From contig NZ_PVMZ01000003.1 in the NCBI RefSeq assembly GCF_003001815.1, positions 62,001 to 126,000 of the forward strand: DNA of 64,000 nucleotides. The letters run 5' to 3'. This document shows, piece by piece, positions 45,230-56,224 of this stretch; position 1 is the first letter of the stretch, and each line of letters starts with the position of its first letter. The position numbers were made by a program, and so were the translations under genes. The notes beneath the pieces are model-generated. The model was not told the DNA's origin and did no database searches. It worked only from the letters and a program-made list of their open reading frames with translations. The DNA comes from Actinoplanes italicus (GTDB lineage: Bacteria; Actinomycetota; Actinomycetes; Mycobacteriales; Micromonosporaceae).

Positions 45230-45243
45230 TTGCAGCGCTGCAA
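45230..45243. promoter_or_regulatory. LacI-type operator upstream of the second GH43 gene
   Basis: TTGCAGCGCTGCAA is a perfect 14-bp palindrome 47 bases before the GH43 ATG. The same motif with one change lies before the GH43 operon at 41155, which points to a shared LacI-family repressor encoded elsewhere. Confidence 0.75.
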
Positions 45244-45307
45244 AACAGCATGCATGCGCGTCGATCCGACGGCAAGGGGGTAACGCCGGGGCTTCGGATC
45301 TGCCGAG

Positions 45308-45338
45308 GGCGGGGAGGGCGGTGCGGGCCCTCCCCGCC
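45308..45338 (-). terminator. Terminator of the roadblock operon
   Basis: GGCGGGGAGGGC pairs perfectly with GCCCTCCCCGCC around a 7-base loop, 28 bases after the last roadblock gene. There is no U-tract. Confidence 0.65.
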
Positions 45339-45365
45339 GGGGGGTGGCGGTCACGCCCGGCGACC

Positions 45366-45737
45366 TCAGACGTCGAGGTCGTTCTCGATGCGGCGCAGCT
45401 GGTGCCGGGACATGGCGAGATTCGCCCGGTCCCGGCGCAGTGCCACGTACAGGAACAGGCCCTTGCCGGACCGGCTCGTGAGCGGCCGGATCATGTGGTA
45501 CTGCGTGTCCAGCGTGATGAGGATGTCCTCGATCTTCTCGGAGAGGTTGAGCATCTCCATCGCCCGCAGCTTCGCGCGGACCACGTCGGTGTTGCCGGCG
45601 GCGGCGACCGTCAGGTCGAGATCCTTGCCGCCGCCCAGGGTGCCCAGGGCCATGCCGCTGGTGTGGTCCACGAGCGCGACGCCGATGCAGCCGTCGATCT
45701 CCATGATTTCCTTCAGTGCGGTGTCCATGTCGGGCAT
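45366..45737 (-). CDS. Roadblock/LC7 domain protein
   Basis: A 123-residue roadblock/LC7 protein. The domain reads ALKEIMEIDGCIGVALVDHTSGMALGTL and then LFLYVALRRDRANLAMSRHQLRRIENDL. Such proteins (MglB-like) bind Ras-type GTPases as dimers and act as GAPs or scaffolds. The end of the domain closely resembles that of the roadblock protein at 47326-47706, so the two are paralogues. GGAGG precedes the ATG at 45737 by nine bases. Confidence 0.82.
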   Translation of the reverse strand: MPDMDTALKEIMEIDGCIGVALVDHTSGMALGTLGGGKDLDLTVAAAGNTDVVRAKLRAMEMLNLSEKIEDILITLDTQYHMIRPLTSRSGKGLFLYVALRRDRANLAMSRHQLRRIENDLDV

Positions 45738-45789
45738 GGGATTGTTCCTCCGTTGTGGTGGGATCGATCTTCGTTCGAACTTCTGCCGG

Positions 45790-46278
45790 TCAGCCCGTCG
45801 CCTGTCGGCGGCGGACGACGTTCGGCAGCGTGGCCATCGGGGTCCGCCGGGCCAGCGGAGCGGATGGGCCGGTCTGCAGGGGGATGTCCGGGCGCAACTG
45901 AGGCGCGGTCTCCAGTGCGAGGATCCGGACGATCCGGCGTACGCACCGGCGTGCTTCCAGATGGACCATGGCGAGGTTCGCGTCGCCCGAGGTGACCACG
46001 GTGAGCAGCGCGTTCGGGCCGGCGGTGTACGAGGTGATGTAGCCGCCGTCGCACTCGACCACGGATTCGCGCAGTTCCCCGTGGTTGACGGCGTGCGCGA
46101 ACCGCCGGGCCAGGGCCAGGTGGGCCGCGGCCAGAGCGGCCAGCGTGTCCGGCTCGATGCCGTGCGAGTCATGTGCCACGACCAGCCCGTCGGCGGTGGC
46201 CAGCACACTTCCGGACAGCTCCGGCACCCGGCTGCGCAGACGCGCGAGCTCCTCGAGTACCGCCGGGTCCACCGTCAT
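45790..46278 (-). CDS. Roadblock/LC7 domain protein
   Basis: A 162-residue protein with the roadblock fold: LEELARLRSRVPELSGSVLATADGLVVAHD, then TAGPNALLTVVTSGDANLAMVHLEARRCVRRI. It resembles the CvnB-type more than its two neighbours. The C-terminal 35 residues are Pro/Arg-rich and probably disordered. ATG at 46278. It is the third gene of a four-gene run on this strand. Confidence 0.8.
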   Translation of the reverse strand: MTVDPAVLEELARLRSRVPELSGSVLATADGLVVAHDSHGIEPDTLAALAAAHLALARRFAHAVNHGELRESVVECDGGYITSYTAGPNALLTVVTSGDANLAMVHLEARRCVRRIVRILALETAPQLRPDIPLQTGPSAPLARRTPMATLPNVVRRRQATG

Positions 46279-46317
46279 CGACTTCTCGCTCCTTCTCACT
46301 CGTCGGGGGTGCGCGCG

Positions 46318-47298
46318 TCACCGCAGTGCCCTGAGTGCGGTGCGTATGCGTTTGAGCAGGACCTCGTCGGTGCCCTGGTGGACCGGTGGGCTCTCGCCCG
46401 CGAACTCCTTGGGCAGCTTCGCCCCGGGTTTCCGGCGGGCCAGCCGTGGCAGCCGGTTCTGGCCGGCGTTGTTCTCGCCGGGCGGCGGGTCCGCCGGCGG
46501 CGGGTGCCGGGCCACCGGCTCGGGGCCGGCGACGACCGGTACCGCCTCCCGGGCGATCGGCACCGCCACTCCCCGTGGATGCGGGAGCCGGACGAACTCC
46601 GGTGACTCCTTCTTGCGCTGCTCGGGCAGTTCGATCAGCCCGGCCGCGGCCATCCGGCGCAGTTCCTGGATGATCGCGTAACCCGCCCGCCCGAGCAGTT
46701 GAGCCAGGTCGGCCGGGGTGCGCTGACCGTCCGCCTGCACCAGCAGCTCCCACTGCGGCGCGGTGAGCGTGACCCGTTCCCGGGGCGGCCGGGTCACCGG
46801 GATCACCGGCGACACGTCGATCAGCGGGTTCGGGCAGATCTCGTCGAGCAGCCCGATCCGGCGGCGTACCTCCCGATCGACGGCGATCGCGTCGATGTGT
46901 ACGACCGGCCCGAGCCAGTGCGTGGCACCGGGCACGAACTCGGTCGGCGCGGACCGATCGGCGAGTACGAAGTACGCCGCGTCGTAGGTCGCGCCGAGCA
47001 CGCACAACTCCAGCTCACCCTGGGTGAGGTGGCCCTGCTCGACCAGCAGGCGGCCGACCCGTGCGGTCGAGGTGCCCAGATCGAGCGCGTTCTGCCAGGT
47101 CCGCCCGGCGAGCCGCCCGGACGAGGTGAGCAGCTCGCCGACCCCCGGCGCGGCCGACGACTCGGCGTAGATGACCCGGCCCTCGAGGACGTAGACCGTG
47201 CCGCCCGGATGGCCGCCGACCATCAGCGCTCCGGTCTGCCGCGCGCCGGCCACCTGCGTGAGCAGGTCCCCGGGCGCTGCGGTCCTCGTGGGGGCCAC
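46318..47298 (-). CDS. DUF4388/PATAN-like domain protein
   Basis: A 326-residue protein. The N-terminus GDLLTQVAGARQTGALMVGGHPGGTVYVLEGRVIYAES has the DUF4388 (PATAN) pattern found in gliding and two-component systems; a winged-helix-like part follows (TLTAPQWELLVQADGQRTPADLAQLLGRAGYAIIQELRRMAAAGLIELP), then a Pro/Arg-rich tail. It sits between roadblock genes, so it probably serves the same signalling complex. No GTPase or kinase motif is present. Confidence 0.65.
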   Translation of the reverse strand: MAPTRTAAPGDLLTQVAGARQTGALMVGGHPGGTVYVLEGRVIYAESSAAPGVGELLTSSGRLAGRTWQNALDLGTSTARVGRLLVEQGHLTQGELELCVLGATYDAAYFVLADRSAPTEFVPGATHWLGPVVHIDAIAVDREVRRRIGLLDEICPNPLIDVSPVIPVTRPPRERVTLTAPQWELLVQADGQRTPADLAQLLGRAGYAIIQELRRMAAAGLIELPEQRKKESPEFVRLPHPRGVAVPIAREAVPVVAGPEPVARHPPPADPPPGENNAGQNRLPRLARRKPGAKLPKEFAGESPPVHQGTDEVLLKRIRTALRALR

Positions 47299-47325
47299 CC
47301 TTCGCTCCTTCGTGGTCGGTACGGG

Positions 47326-47706
47326 TCATCGCGTGACCAGCTCGTCGGCGAGACGTTGCATCATGCGGCGGGCCACGGCGAGGTTGCCGCGGACCCGGTC
47401 CAGCCACACGTAGAGCACCAGGCGGCTGTCGAACTCGGTCTGGACCATCCGCAGGAGGTGATAGCCCCCAGCGGTAGTGATGATCAGGTCTTCCAGCAGG
47501 TCGTGCGGTATCGCTGAGACGAACAGCGAGCGGCTGTTCGCGGCCTGGACCACCTCGGCCGTGCCGGCGGCCGCGGCCTCGTGGTCGGAGTTGGGCGCCG
47601 CCCCGGTGGTGGCGACGGGAAAGCCCGTGGTGTAGTCGACGATGCTGGCGCCGACGGCGCCGGGGATCGTCATTGCCTCCTGTAGACAGTGGTCGACGCC
47701 GGGCAC
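47326..47706 (-). CDS. Roadblock/LC7 domain protein
   Basis: A 126-residue roadblock/LC7 protein, first of the four-gene run. GASIVDYTTGFPVATTG and LVLYVWLDRVRGNLAVARRMMQRLADEL are the domain ends, parallel to the paralogue at 45366. I prefer the GTG at 47706 because GAGGAG lies five bases upstream and the length then matches the paralogue; an ATG at 47835 in the same frame would add an unmatched 43-residue segment. Confidence 0.75.
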   Translation of the reverse strand: MPGVDHCLQEAMTIPGAVGASIVDYTTGFPVATTGAAPNSDHEAAAAGTAEVVQAANSRSLFVSAIPHDLLEDLIITTAGGYHLLRMVQTEFDSRLVLYVWLDRVRGNLAVARRMMQRLADELVTR

Positions 47707-47910
47707 TTCACTCCTCAGCGCTTCGGTCGGCGGCCGGACGCTTCCCGACCGCCACAGTGGGCCATCCTCCGGTGACCCTGCGGCTACAAGTCGCACGTAG
47801 TGTGCGTCCCGGCGCAGCCGCTGACGGCTCGTCATCCTGGGGTCACCGAGGACCCTCGCCGTCGCACTCCAGGTGCGGTGTTTCGTCCCGGTTCACCCGC
47901 TCGAGTCGCG

Positions 47911-47916
47911 TAACAT
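47911..47916 (+). promoter_or_regulatory. -10 box of the VOC gene
   Basis: TAACAT lies about 31 bases upstream of the GTG at 47948, which has its own GGGGAGGG ribosome site. Confidence 0.4.
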
Positions 47917-47947
47917 GATCGTCACATGTCGATCCCGGGGAGGGTTC

Positions 47948-48301
47948 GTGCCCAGTCGGTGGGAGCAGGTCGTGGTGGACGCGCAGGATCCGGCGAGGCT
48001 CGCCCGCTGGTGGGCCGAGGCGCTCGGCTACCTGATCGTGAACGAGGCTCCCGACGAGGTGGAGATCCGGCGCACCCCCGATGAGATGCCGGGGCTGCTG
48101 TTCACCCCGGTGCGCGACGTCAAGCGGGCGAAGAACCGGCTGCACATCGACCTGCGCCCGGACGATCAGGCGGTCGAGGTGGAACGCCTCGTCGGGATGG
48201 GTGCGCGGCCGGTCGACATCGGTCAGGGCGACGACGTGCCCTGGGTGGTCCTGGCCGACCCGGAGGGCAACGAGTTCTGCGTGCTGAGTTCCCGGCGCTG
48301 A
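47948..48301 (+). CDS. VOC family (glyoxalase-like) protein
   Basis: A 117-residue vicinal-oxygen-chelate protein of the type with a single glyoxalase-like domain: EQVVVDAQDPARLARWWAEALGY at the start and VLADPEGNEFCVLSS at the end, with KNRLHIDLRPDD in the middle. Glu in GNEFCVL and His in RLHIDL are likely metal ligands. The substrate is unknown; many small relatives lie in resistance or uncharacterised contexts. GTG at 47948. Confidence 0.85.
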   Translation: MPSRWEQVVVDAQDPARLARWWAEALGYLIVNEAPDEVEIRRTPDEMPGLLFTPVRDVKRAKNRLHIDLRPDDQAVEVERLVGMGARPVDIGQGDDVPWVVLADPEGNEFCVLSSRR

Positions 48302-48304
48302 GCT

Positions 48305-49870
48305 CTAGTACCTGAACTGGCTGATCAGGGAACGGATGTCGTCGGCGGCGCTGCTCACCAGGCCCGCCGACTGCCGGGTCGTGTTCGCCCCCTCCGCCGT
48401 GAACGCGCTCGACGACGTGATGTGCGAGACCGTCCCGCTGATCTCCGACGCCGCCGACGACACGGCGTTGACGTTGCGGGACAGCAGGTCGGTGGTGGTC
48501 GACTGCTCCTCGACGGCGGCGGCGATCATGCGCTGGCCCTCGTCGATCCGGGTGATGATCTCCGCGATCGCCTCGATGGCCTCCGCCGTGCTCGTGGTCA
48601 TCTCCTGGATCGCGTGGATCTTGGCGGTGATCTCGCCGGTCGCCTGCGCGGTCTCCTGCGCCAGGTCCTTGACCTCGGTCGCCACCACCGCGAAGCCCTT
48701 GCCCGCCTGCCCGGCCCGGGCCGCCTCGATGCTCGCGTTCAACGCCAGCAGGTTCGTCTGCTCCGCGATGTTCGTGATCATCTGGACGATGTCGCCGACC
48801 TCCCGGCTCGCCTCGCTCAGCCGGCCCACCGCCTCGGCGGTTGTGTTCGCGCTCGCCGTCGCCTCGTTCGTCGTCGACGCCGCCGTCGCGGTCTGCTTGG
48901 CGATCTCCCTGATCGACGCCGACAGCTGATCGGTGGCGGACATCATGTCGGCCATCGAGCCGGACACGTTCACCGCCGAGGCGTCCGCGTTACGCGCCTC
49001 GGCCGACGTCCGCTCCGCCGAACCGTCCAGCTCGCCGGCCAGCTTCTGCAGGTCGACGCTGGCGGAGGTGAGGCTGCCCACCCGATTCGCGGTCGCCGAC
49101 ACGGTGTCCTGCAGCGAGGCCAGCGCCTCGTTCAGAGCCCGCGCCATCTCGCCGAACTCGTCCCGGTTCAGGATCGGCGCCCGGACCGTGAGGTCGCGCT
49201 GCGCCACCGTACGCAGCGTCTCCCGCATCCCCCTCAGCGGCCGGCGGATCGCCCGCACCGTCAGGACGCAGACGATCACCGTCAGCAGGTTCGCGATGCC
49301 GGCCGCCCACTGGATGAACGTCGTGCTGGTGGTGCCCGCCTCGCGGCCGTTTGCGCTGGCCGCGTCCACCGCCGCGAGCATCGCGTCGTCGAGCGCACCC
49401 AGGCTCTCCTCGAGCTGCCCGTAGGTGGTCAGGAAGCCGCCCAGCAGCCGCCGGGCCTCCGCGCGATCGGTCGCCGCGGCCGCCACCGTCGCCGCTGCGG
49501 CCTCGGCGTACTCCGCCACCTTCGCCCGGGCCGCCGCGTAGTCCGGCTTCAGGGCCTCCGGAGCCAGGCCGGCCGCCGCGTCGAACTTCTCCAGCATCGT
49601 GGCGCCGTGCTCGGTCACCGCGTCGACCTCGTACTCCTCGCGCTGCTCGCTCGTCGTCGCGACCAGCGCGGACATCACGTCGGCCTTCAGCGCGTCGTGC
49701 ATCATGTCCGCGTTCCACTGGTTGCTCATCGCCGCGCTGATCGTGGCGATCTCCTCGTTCGCGGCACTCTGGTCGTCCGAGTTGCGCACCGCGAACCCCG
49801 TCACCAGCGCGACGGAGAAAAGTCCCGCGCAGCCCAGTACCACCAGGCGGCCGACGATGGATATCACCAC
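48305..49870 (-). CDS. Methyl-accepting chemotaxis protein
   Basis: A 521-residue chemoreceptor. TM1 at 3-28 and TM2 at 187-206 flank a four-helix-bundle sensor domain; HAMP spans about 207-260; the signalling tip [31 protein letters not shown] near 380 is the conserved CheA/CheW contact. No chemotaxis kinase genes lie in the window. GTG at 49870 or 49867 are both possible starts. Dimeric, membrane-embedded; the ligand is unknown. Confidence 0.9.
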   Translation of the reverse strand: MVISIVGRLVVLGCAGLFSVALVTGFAVRNSDDQSAANEEIATISAAMSNQWNADMMHDALKADVMSALVATTSEQREEYEVDAVTEHGATMLEKFDAAAGLAPEALKPDYAAARAKVAEYAEAAAATVAAAATDRAEARRLLGGFLTTYGQLEESLGALDDAMLAAVDAASANGREAGTTSTTFIQWAAGIANLLTVIVCVLTVRAIRRPLRGMRETLRTVAQRDLTVRAPILNRDEFGEMARALNEALASLQDTVSATANRVGSLTSASVDLQKLAGELDGSAERTSAEARNADASAVNVSGSMADMMSATDQLSASIREIAKQTATAASTTNEATASANTTAEAVGRLSEASREVGDIVQMITNIAEQTNLLALNASIEAARAGQAGKGFAVVATEVKDLAQETAQATGEITAKIHAIQEMTTSTAEAIEAIAEIITRIDEGQRMIAAAVEEQSTTTDLLSRNVNAVSSAASEISGTVSHITSSSAFTAEGANTTRQSAGLVSSAADDIRSLISQFRY

Positions 49871-49902
49871 GGTTGACCCATCGGCAACCCGGACATCCGG
49901 CT

Positions 49903-49908
49903 TAGTCT
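49903..49908 (+). promoter_or_regulatory. -10 box, probable leaderless promoter of dgt
   Basis: TAGTCT lies seven bases before the ATG at 49916. Confidence 0.5.
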
Positions 49909-49915
49909 GGGGATC

Positions 49916-51130
49916 ATGACGGCCGCCGAGGCCCAGAGATGGGCAGCAGAGCCCGCCAAGGACAGCGGGTACGGACGTACCCCTTACCAGCGCGATCGTG
50001 CGCGGGTGCTGCACTCGGCCGGATTCCGGCGTCTCGCCGCGAAGACCCAGGTGCACACCGCGGGATCGGACGACTTCCTGCGGACCCGGCTCACCCACTC
50101 CCTCGAGGTCGCCCAGATCTCCCGCGAGATGGGCGCGCGCCTCGGCTGCGACCCCGACGTCGTCGACGTGGCCGGGCTCGCCCACGACCTCGGCCACCCG
50201 CCGTTCGGCCACAACGGCGAATCCGCCCTCGACCTGGTCTCCGGACCGTGCGGCGGGTTCGAGGGCAACGCGCAGACCCTCCGGGTGATCACCCGCCTGG
50301 AGGCCAAGGTGCCCGGCGCCGGCCTCAACCTCACCCGCGCCACCCTCGACGCCTGCTCCAAATACCCCTGGTTCCGCAAACCCGGATACCGCAAATTCGG
50401 GGTGTACGACGACGACCGTCCCGTCTTCGAGTGGCTGCGCGACGGCCGCGACGACGAGCGCCGCTGCCTGGAGGCCCAGGTCATGGACTGGGCCGACGAC
50501 GTCGCCTACTCGGTGCACGACGTCGAGGACGGCGTGCACGGCGGCTACATCAGGCTCCGCGAGCTGATCGACGACCCGGACGAGCGGGTCGAACTCTGCG
50601 GCGACGTGGCCGCCACCTACTCCACCGAGAGCCGCGACGAACTGGGCGCGGCCCTTGACCTGCTGCTGTCCGACCCGGCCGTCATCGCGGTCGCCGGTTA
50701 CGACGGCGGCTACGACTCCCTGGTCGCACTCAAACGGATGACCAGCGTGCTGACCGGCCGCTTCGTCGCGTCCGCGGTCGGCGCCACGCAGAGCCGATAC
50801 GGCACCGAGCCGCTGCGCCGGTACGCCGCCGACCTGATCGTCCCGCGGACCGTCCGCAACCACTGCGCGCTGCTCAAGGGCATGGCGCTGCGCTATGTGA
50901 TGCGCTCCCGGGCCGCCGAGACGTGGTACGAGCAGCAGCGGACCATCCTCGTGGACCTGGTGGAGGCGCTCACCCGTACGCCGGAGAGATTGGATCCTCT
51001 CTTCCGCCCGTTGCACGCCGCCGCCGCCGACGACGCGGCCGCGCTCCGGGTGGTGATCGACCAGGTCGCGTCGCTGACCGATCACGCGGCGGTGGCGTGG
51101 CATCAGGCGGTGGTCGGGACACGACGGTGA
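49916..51130 (+). CDS. dgt: Deoxyguanosinetriphosphate triphosphohydrolase-like protein
   Basis: A 404-residue HD-domain dNTPase, converting dGTP or other dNTPs to nucleoside and triphosphate. H61 in [10 protein letters not shown] and H90-D91 in [16 protein letters not shown] are metal ligands, with the later Asp in [13 protein letters not shown]. The opening [26 protein letters not shown] is typical. It precedes dnaG with a 51-base gap, the usual actinobacterial order. Confidence 0.93.
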   Translation: MTAAEAQRWAAEPAKDSGYGRTPYQRDRARVLHSAGFRRLAAKTQVHTAGSDDFLRTRLTHSLEVAQISREMGARLGCDPDVVDVAGLAHDLGHPPFGHNGESALDLVSGPCGGFEGNAQTLRVITRLEAKVPGAGLNLTRATLDACSKYPWFRKPGYRKFGVYDDDRPVFEWLRDGRDDERRCLEAQVMDWADDVAYSVHDVEDGVHGGYIRLRELIDDPDERVELCGDVAATYSTESRDELGAALDLLLSDPAVIAVAGYDGGYDSLVALKRMTSVLTGRFVASAVGATQSRYGTEPLRRYAADLIVPRTVRNHCALLKGMALRYVMRSRAAETWYEQQRTILVDLVEALTRTPERLDPLFRPLHAAAADDAAALRVVIDQVASLTDHAAVAWHQAVVGTRR

Positions 51131-51181
51131 CAAGCCGGACCCTGCTGGCGGGTGACCGATCGCGCGAGGCAGGATGTAGCG

Positions 51182-53035
51182 GTGGCGGGCAGGGTCAAGG
51201 ACGAGGACATCGCACTGGTCCGTGACCGGACCTCGATCGTCGACGTGATCAGCGAGACGGTCACGCTGCGGTCGGCGGGCGGCGGGAACCTGAAGGGGCT
51301 GTGCCCCTTCCACGACGAGAAAACGCCGTCGTTCAACGTCTCACCTGCCCGAAATGTCTATTTCTGTCACGGGTGCGGCCAGGGTGGCGATGCCATCAAG
51401 TTCCTGATGGACGCGGAGCATCTGTCGTTCATCGAGTCGCTGGAGCGGCTGGCCGGCAAGGCCGGGCTCCAGTTGCGCTACGACACCGAGACCGGCGCCC
51501 CGGCCACCCCGCGCCCACAGGTGGGTCAGAAACAGCGGCTCATCGCGGCGCACGCGGCCGCCGTCGAGTTCTACCGGGACCAGCTCGGCTCGCCGGGCGC
51601 GCGCAAGGCCCGTGAGTTCCTGGCCGAGCGCGGGTTCGGCCGCGACGCCGCCGAGAAGTACGGATGCGGCTTCGCCCCGGACAGCTGGGACGCCCTCGCC
51701 AAGCACCTGCGGCTGAAGGGCTTCACCGCCGAGGAACTGACCACCGCGGGCCTGTGCAAGCCGGCGCGCTCCGGGTCGCTGATCGACCGGTTCCGGCGGC
51801 GGCTGCTCTGGCCGATCCGCGATCTGAGCGGTGACGTGATCGGGTTCGGCGCGCGGAAGCTGTTCGACGACGACGACGGCCCGAAATACCTGAACACGCC
51901 GGAGACGCCGATCTACAAGAAGTCGCACGTGCTCTACGGCATCGACCACGCGAAACGGGAGATCGCCAAGCGCGGGCGGGCGGTGATCGTCGAGGGGTAC
52001 ACCGACGTGATGGCCTGCCACGAGGCGGGCGAGCCGACCGCGGTGGCCACCTGCGGCACGGCGTTCGGCGTGGATCACATCCAGGTGCTGCGGCGCCTGC
52101 TGATGGACAGCGACAGCTTCACCGGCGAGATCATCTACACCTTCGACGGGGACGCGGCCGGGCAGAAGGCGGCGCTGCGGGCGTTCGAGGAGGACCAGCG
52201 CTTCGTCGGGCGTACCTTCATCGCCGTCTCGCCGGACAACATGGACCCCTGCGAGCTGCGGCTGGCCCGCGGCGACCTGGCCGTCCGGGACATGATCGCG
52301 GGACGGGAGCCGCTCGTCGACTTCGCGCTGCGCCAGACCATCTCCCGCTTCGACCTGGACACGGTGGAGGGCCGGGTGGAGGCCATGCGGCGTGCGGCGC
52401 CGCTGGTCGCCAAGATCAAGGACAGGGAGAAACGCCCGGAGTACGCCCGGAAGCTCGCCGGAGATCTCGGCATGGACCTGGACCCCGTGCAGCGGGCGGT
52501 GAACAACGCGCTGCGCGGTGAGGCCGCCGAGCAGCGCGCGCCACAGGCGCGGACGGCTCCCGACTCGCCGCAGCGGCTGGTCGAGCGCGAGGCGCTGAAA
52601 CTAGCCCTGCAGGAGCCGGTGCTGGCCGGGCCGATGTTCGACGCGGTCGGCTCCGAGAACTACGGCGATCCGCTGCTCCAGTCGGTGCGGGACTCGATCG
52701 CGCACGCGGGCGGGGTGTCCTCGTCGACCGGTGGCGTCGTGTGGATCGAGAAGGTCCGTGACTGCTGCCCCGACATGGGTGGTCAGATGCTGGTCGGCGA
52801 GCTGGCGGTGGAGCCGCTCTACGTCGACGGACAGGTCGATCCGCGGTACGTGCAGGTCACGCTGGCCCGGTTGCAGGGCGGGGCGCTGGCCACCCGGATC
52901 CGCGATCTCAAGTCCAAGGTCCAGCGACTCAACCCGGTGGCGAACAAGGACCAGTACCTCGCTCTCGCCGGGGAACTCTTCTCACTCGAACAGCAGGCAC
53001 GTGCCCTGCGCGAGCAGGCGGCAGGTGAACTGTGA
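51182..53035 (+). CDS. dnaG: DNA primase DnaG
   Basis: A 617-residue primase that makes RNA primers for replication. The CHC2 zinc finger has C41, H44, C62 and C65 in [10 protein letters not shown] and FCHGC; Toprim residues appear in [12 protein letters not shown] and TFDGDAAGQ; the helical DnaB-binding domain follows from about 460. The GTG at 51182 ([22 protein letters not shown]) is the conserved start. It overlaps the next gene by 4 bases. Confidence 0.96.
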   Translation: MAGRVKDEDIALVRDRTSIVDVISETVTLRSAGGGNLKGLCPFHDEKTPSFNVSPARNVYFCHGCGQGGDAIKFLMDAEHLSFIESLERLAGKAGLQLRYDTETGAPATPRPQVGQKQRLIAAHAAAVEFYRDQLGSPGARKAREFLAERGFGRDAAEKYGCGFAPDSWDALAKHLRLKGFTAEELTTAGLCKPARSGSLIDRFRRRLLWPIRDLSGDVIGFGARKLFDDDDGPKYLNTPETPIYKKSHVLYGIDHAKREIAKRGRAVIVEGYTDVMACHEAGEPTAVATCGTAFGVDHIQVLRRLLMDSDSFTGEIIYTFDGDAAGQKAALRAFEEDQRFVGRTFIAVSPDNMDPCELRLARGDLAVRDMIAGREPLVDFALRQTISRFDLDTVEGRVEAMRRAAPLVAKIKDREKRPEYARKLAGDLGMDLDPVQRAVNNALRGEAAEQRAPQARTAPDSPQRLVEREALKLALQEPVLAGPMFDAVGSENYGDPLLQSVRDSIAHAGGVSSSTGGVVWIEKVRDCCPDMGGQMLVGELAVEPLYVDGQVDPRYVQVTLARLQGGALATRIRDLKSKVQRLNPVANKDQYLALAGELFSLEQQARALREQAAGEL

Positions 53036-53562
53036 AGCTCTTCCGGCGACGTCCCTCCCTTCCGGCGGCGCTCCGGCCCCCACTGGGTCCGGAGGAGCGG
53101 GTGGTGGCCTGGTGCACGGTCGCGGAGTCGGCGGACGACGTGGTGGTCGCGACCAATCACGGGATCTGGCTGCCGTCCGCGGTCGAGCGGCTGGGCTGGC
53201 ACGAGATCCACAAGGCGGCCTGGTCCGGGCGTGAGCTGCGGATCACACCGGCCGAGGTGGCCGAGGAGCGCGACGGCTACACCGTGCTGGTGGACGGCCC
53301 GGTGGTGTCGTTCCTGCTGCTGGAGCCGGGGGAGCTGCCGGATCAGGTACGCGCCCGCGTGACCCGGTCGGTGGCGTACACGACCCACCACCCGCTGCCG
53401 GAGGGCGCCGTGCGGGTGGTCGGCCGGCGAGTGAGCGGCCGGAACGGGCTGAGCTGGGCGGTGCGGTACGACTCGGGCACGCCGGTCGAGCAGGACGAGG
53501 TGACCGAGGTGACCGACGAGCTGGTCGGGGCGGCTCGGTCGGCGACCGAGACCGTGGACTGA
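53032..53562 (+). CDS. Conserved hypothetical protein downstream of dnaG
   Basis: A 176-residue protein with no clear catalytic motif. LGPEERVVAWCTVAESADDVVVATNHGIWLP and ELPDQVRARVTRSVAYTTHHPLPEGAVRVVGRR give a mixed alpha/beta pattern, found in an actinobacterial family that commonly follows dnaG. The GTG at 53032 overlaps the dnaG stop (GTGA), suggesting translational coupling. Function unknown. Confidence 0.8.
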   Translation: MKLFRRRPSLPAALRPPLGPEERVVAWCTVAESADDVVVATNHGIWLPSAVERLGWHEIHKAAWSGRELRITPAEVAEERDGYTVLVDGPVVSFLLLEPGELPDQVRARVTRSVAYTTHHPLPEGAVRVVGRRVSGRNGLSWAVRYDSGTPVEQDEVTEVTDELVGAARSATETVD

Positions 53563-53584
53563 CGAAACTGTCGTACCCCGCCCG

Positions 53585-53590
53585 TAGGGT
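53585..53590 (+). promoter_or_regulatory. -10 box, probable leaderless promoter of the ABC operon
   Basis: TAGGGT lies seven bases before the GTG at 53598. Confidence 0.45.
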
Positions 53591-53597
53591 CGCAGGG

Positions 53598-54520
<923 letters not shown>

Positions 54521-54521
<1 letters not shown>

Positions 54522-55279
54522 TGACCCCCTCGGCCTATGTTCTGGAATACCACCTGGTCAACTATCGGCGGACGTGGCGTGCCAGCGTGTTCTCGTCGCT
54601 GGTGCTGCCGCTGCTCACGATGCTGGGCTTCGGCCTCGGCGTGGGCGGGTTGGTGACCGGCGACGTCCAGGGCGTCTCCTACCTGCAGTGGATGGTGCCG
54701 GGCCTGATCGCCAGCACCGCCCTGCAGACGGCGGTCGCCGAGTCGACCTGGCCGGTGATGAGCTGCTTCACCTGGGTCAAGATCTACTTCGCGCAGGCGG
54801 CGGCGCCGCTGCGGATCGCCGACATCCTCGGCGGGCACCTGGCCTTCATGCTGTTCCGGGTGCTGGCCACCACGACCGCGTTCCTGCTGGTGGCGTTCCT
54901 TTTCGGCGCGCTGCGGTCACCGTGGGCGGTGCTCGTGCCGCTGATCGCGCTGCTCATCGGTGCGGCGGTCGCGGCGCCGGTGGCGGCCTACACGGCGTCG
55001 GTGTCCAGCGACAGCTACCTGGCGATCCTGATCCGGTTCGCGGTGCTGCCGATGTCGCTGTTCTCCGGGGTGTTCTTCCCGATCGAGTCGCTGCCGGAGG
55101 TGCTGCGATGGGTGGCGTGGGTGCTGCCGCTCTGGCACGGCGTCGACCTGAGCCGGGCCGCCACGCTGGGGCTCGATCCGGGTCCGGGCGCCGTCTGGCA
55201 GGTCCTCTACCTGCTGCTCTGGTGTGTCGCCGGGTGGTTCCTGGCGACCTGGCGCTATCGGCGACGGCTGGTGATCTGA
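54521..55279 (+). CDS. ABC-2 type permease
   Basis: A 252-residue membrane protein with six hydrophobic segments of the ABC-2 (NodJ/DrrB) layout, including PGLIASTALQTAVAESTWPV and FSGVFFPIESLPEVLRWVAWVLPLWHGVDLSRA at the end. ATG at 54521 overlaps the ATPase stop (TGATG). With the following gene it probably forms a heterodimeric channel. Confidence 0.88.
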
Positions 55280-55280
55280 C

Positions 55281-56093
55281 GTGCTGACCCTGACGATCCC
55301 CCGGCGGCTGATGGCCGTCCAGGCGATGGGCCGCCGCTCGGCGGCGGTCGCCGAGCGCAACGTGGCCGCGCTCAAGACCGCCTACGCGCTGGTCATGGTG
55401 GGTGGCCTGCTGGAGCCGGTCCTCTACCTGTTCTCGATCGGCGTCGGCGTCGGCGCCCTGGTCGGTGACATCCCGCTGCCCGGCGGCCGGGTGGTGGGCT
55501 ACGCCGAGTTCGTGGCACCGGCCATGCTCGCGTCGTCGGCGATGAGCGGTGCGCTGTCGGAGACCACCTTCAACTTCTTCGGCAAGATGAAATTCATGCG
55601 GTTGTACGAGGGGATGCTCGCCACCCCGGTGCGGCCGATCGAGATCGCCCTGGGCGAACTGTCGTGGGCGATGGCCCGGGGCAGTCTCTACTCGGGCGCC
55701 TTCCTGGCCATCATGGTCGCGATGGACCTGACCACGCCGGCGCGGGCGCTCGTGGCATTCCCGGCGAGCATGCTGGTGGGCTTCGCCTTCGGCGCGCTCG
55801 GGATGACCATCTCCACGTTGATGCGGGGCTGGCAGGACTTCGACATGATCGGCGCGGGGATGTTCGTGCTGTTCCTGTTCTCCGGCACGTTCGTCCCGGC
55901 GACGGCCTATCCCGACGTGCTGCGCTGGCTGGTCGAGATCACCCCGCTCTACCGCGCGGTCGACCTGATCCGGGGTCTCAGCCTCGGCACGGCCGGTCTC
56001 GTCCAGTTGCTCGATGTCCTCTATCTGCTCGCGATGCTGATCGTGGGCCTGATGGTCGCTGGCCGCCGGATGGAGCGCCTGCTCTGCAAGTAG
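55281..56093 (+). CDS. ABC-2 type permease
   Basis: A 270-residue partner of the previous permease: PAMLASSAMSGALSETTFNFFGKMKF and FSGTFVPATAYPDVLRWLVEITPLYRAVDLIRG are the equivalent motifs. The N-terminal 25 residues are basic and cytoplasmic. GTG at 55281 lies 1 base after the previous stop. Together with the ATPase it makes a complete exporter of three genes. Confidence 0.88.
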   Translation: MLTLTIPRRLMAVQAMGRRSAAVAERNVAALKTAYALVMVGGLLEPVLYLFSIGVGVGALVGDIPLPGGRVVGYAEFVAPAMLASSAMSGALSETTFNFFGKMKFMRLYEGMLATPVRPIEIALGELSWAMARGSLYSGAFLAIMVAMDLTTPARALVAFPASMLVGFAFGALGMTISTLMRGWQDFDMIGAGMFVLFLFSGTFVPATAYPDVLRWLVEITPLYRAVDLIRGLSLGTAGLVQLLDVLYLLAMLIVGLMVAGRRMERLLCK

Positions 56094-56224
56094 GCCTTCG
56101 AGTGAGGTTAGGGAACGCGTCCGGCGGGCAACCAAAATCGCAGGTCGTCCGTGTGCAACGTGGCTGAGGGCACGGTGGGCGGATCGGCCGGGAGCCGTTG
56201 CTCACGCCCGGAGGGAACCCCGCC

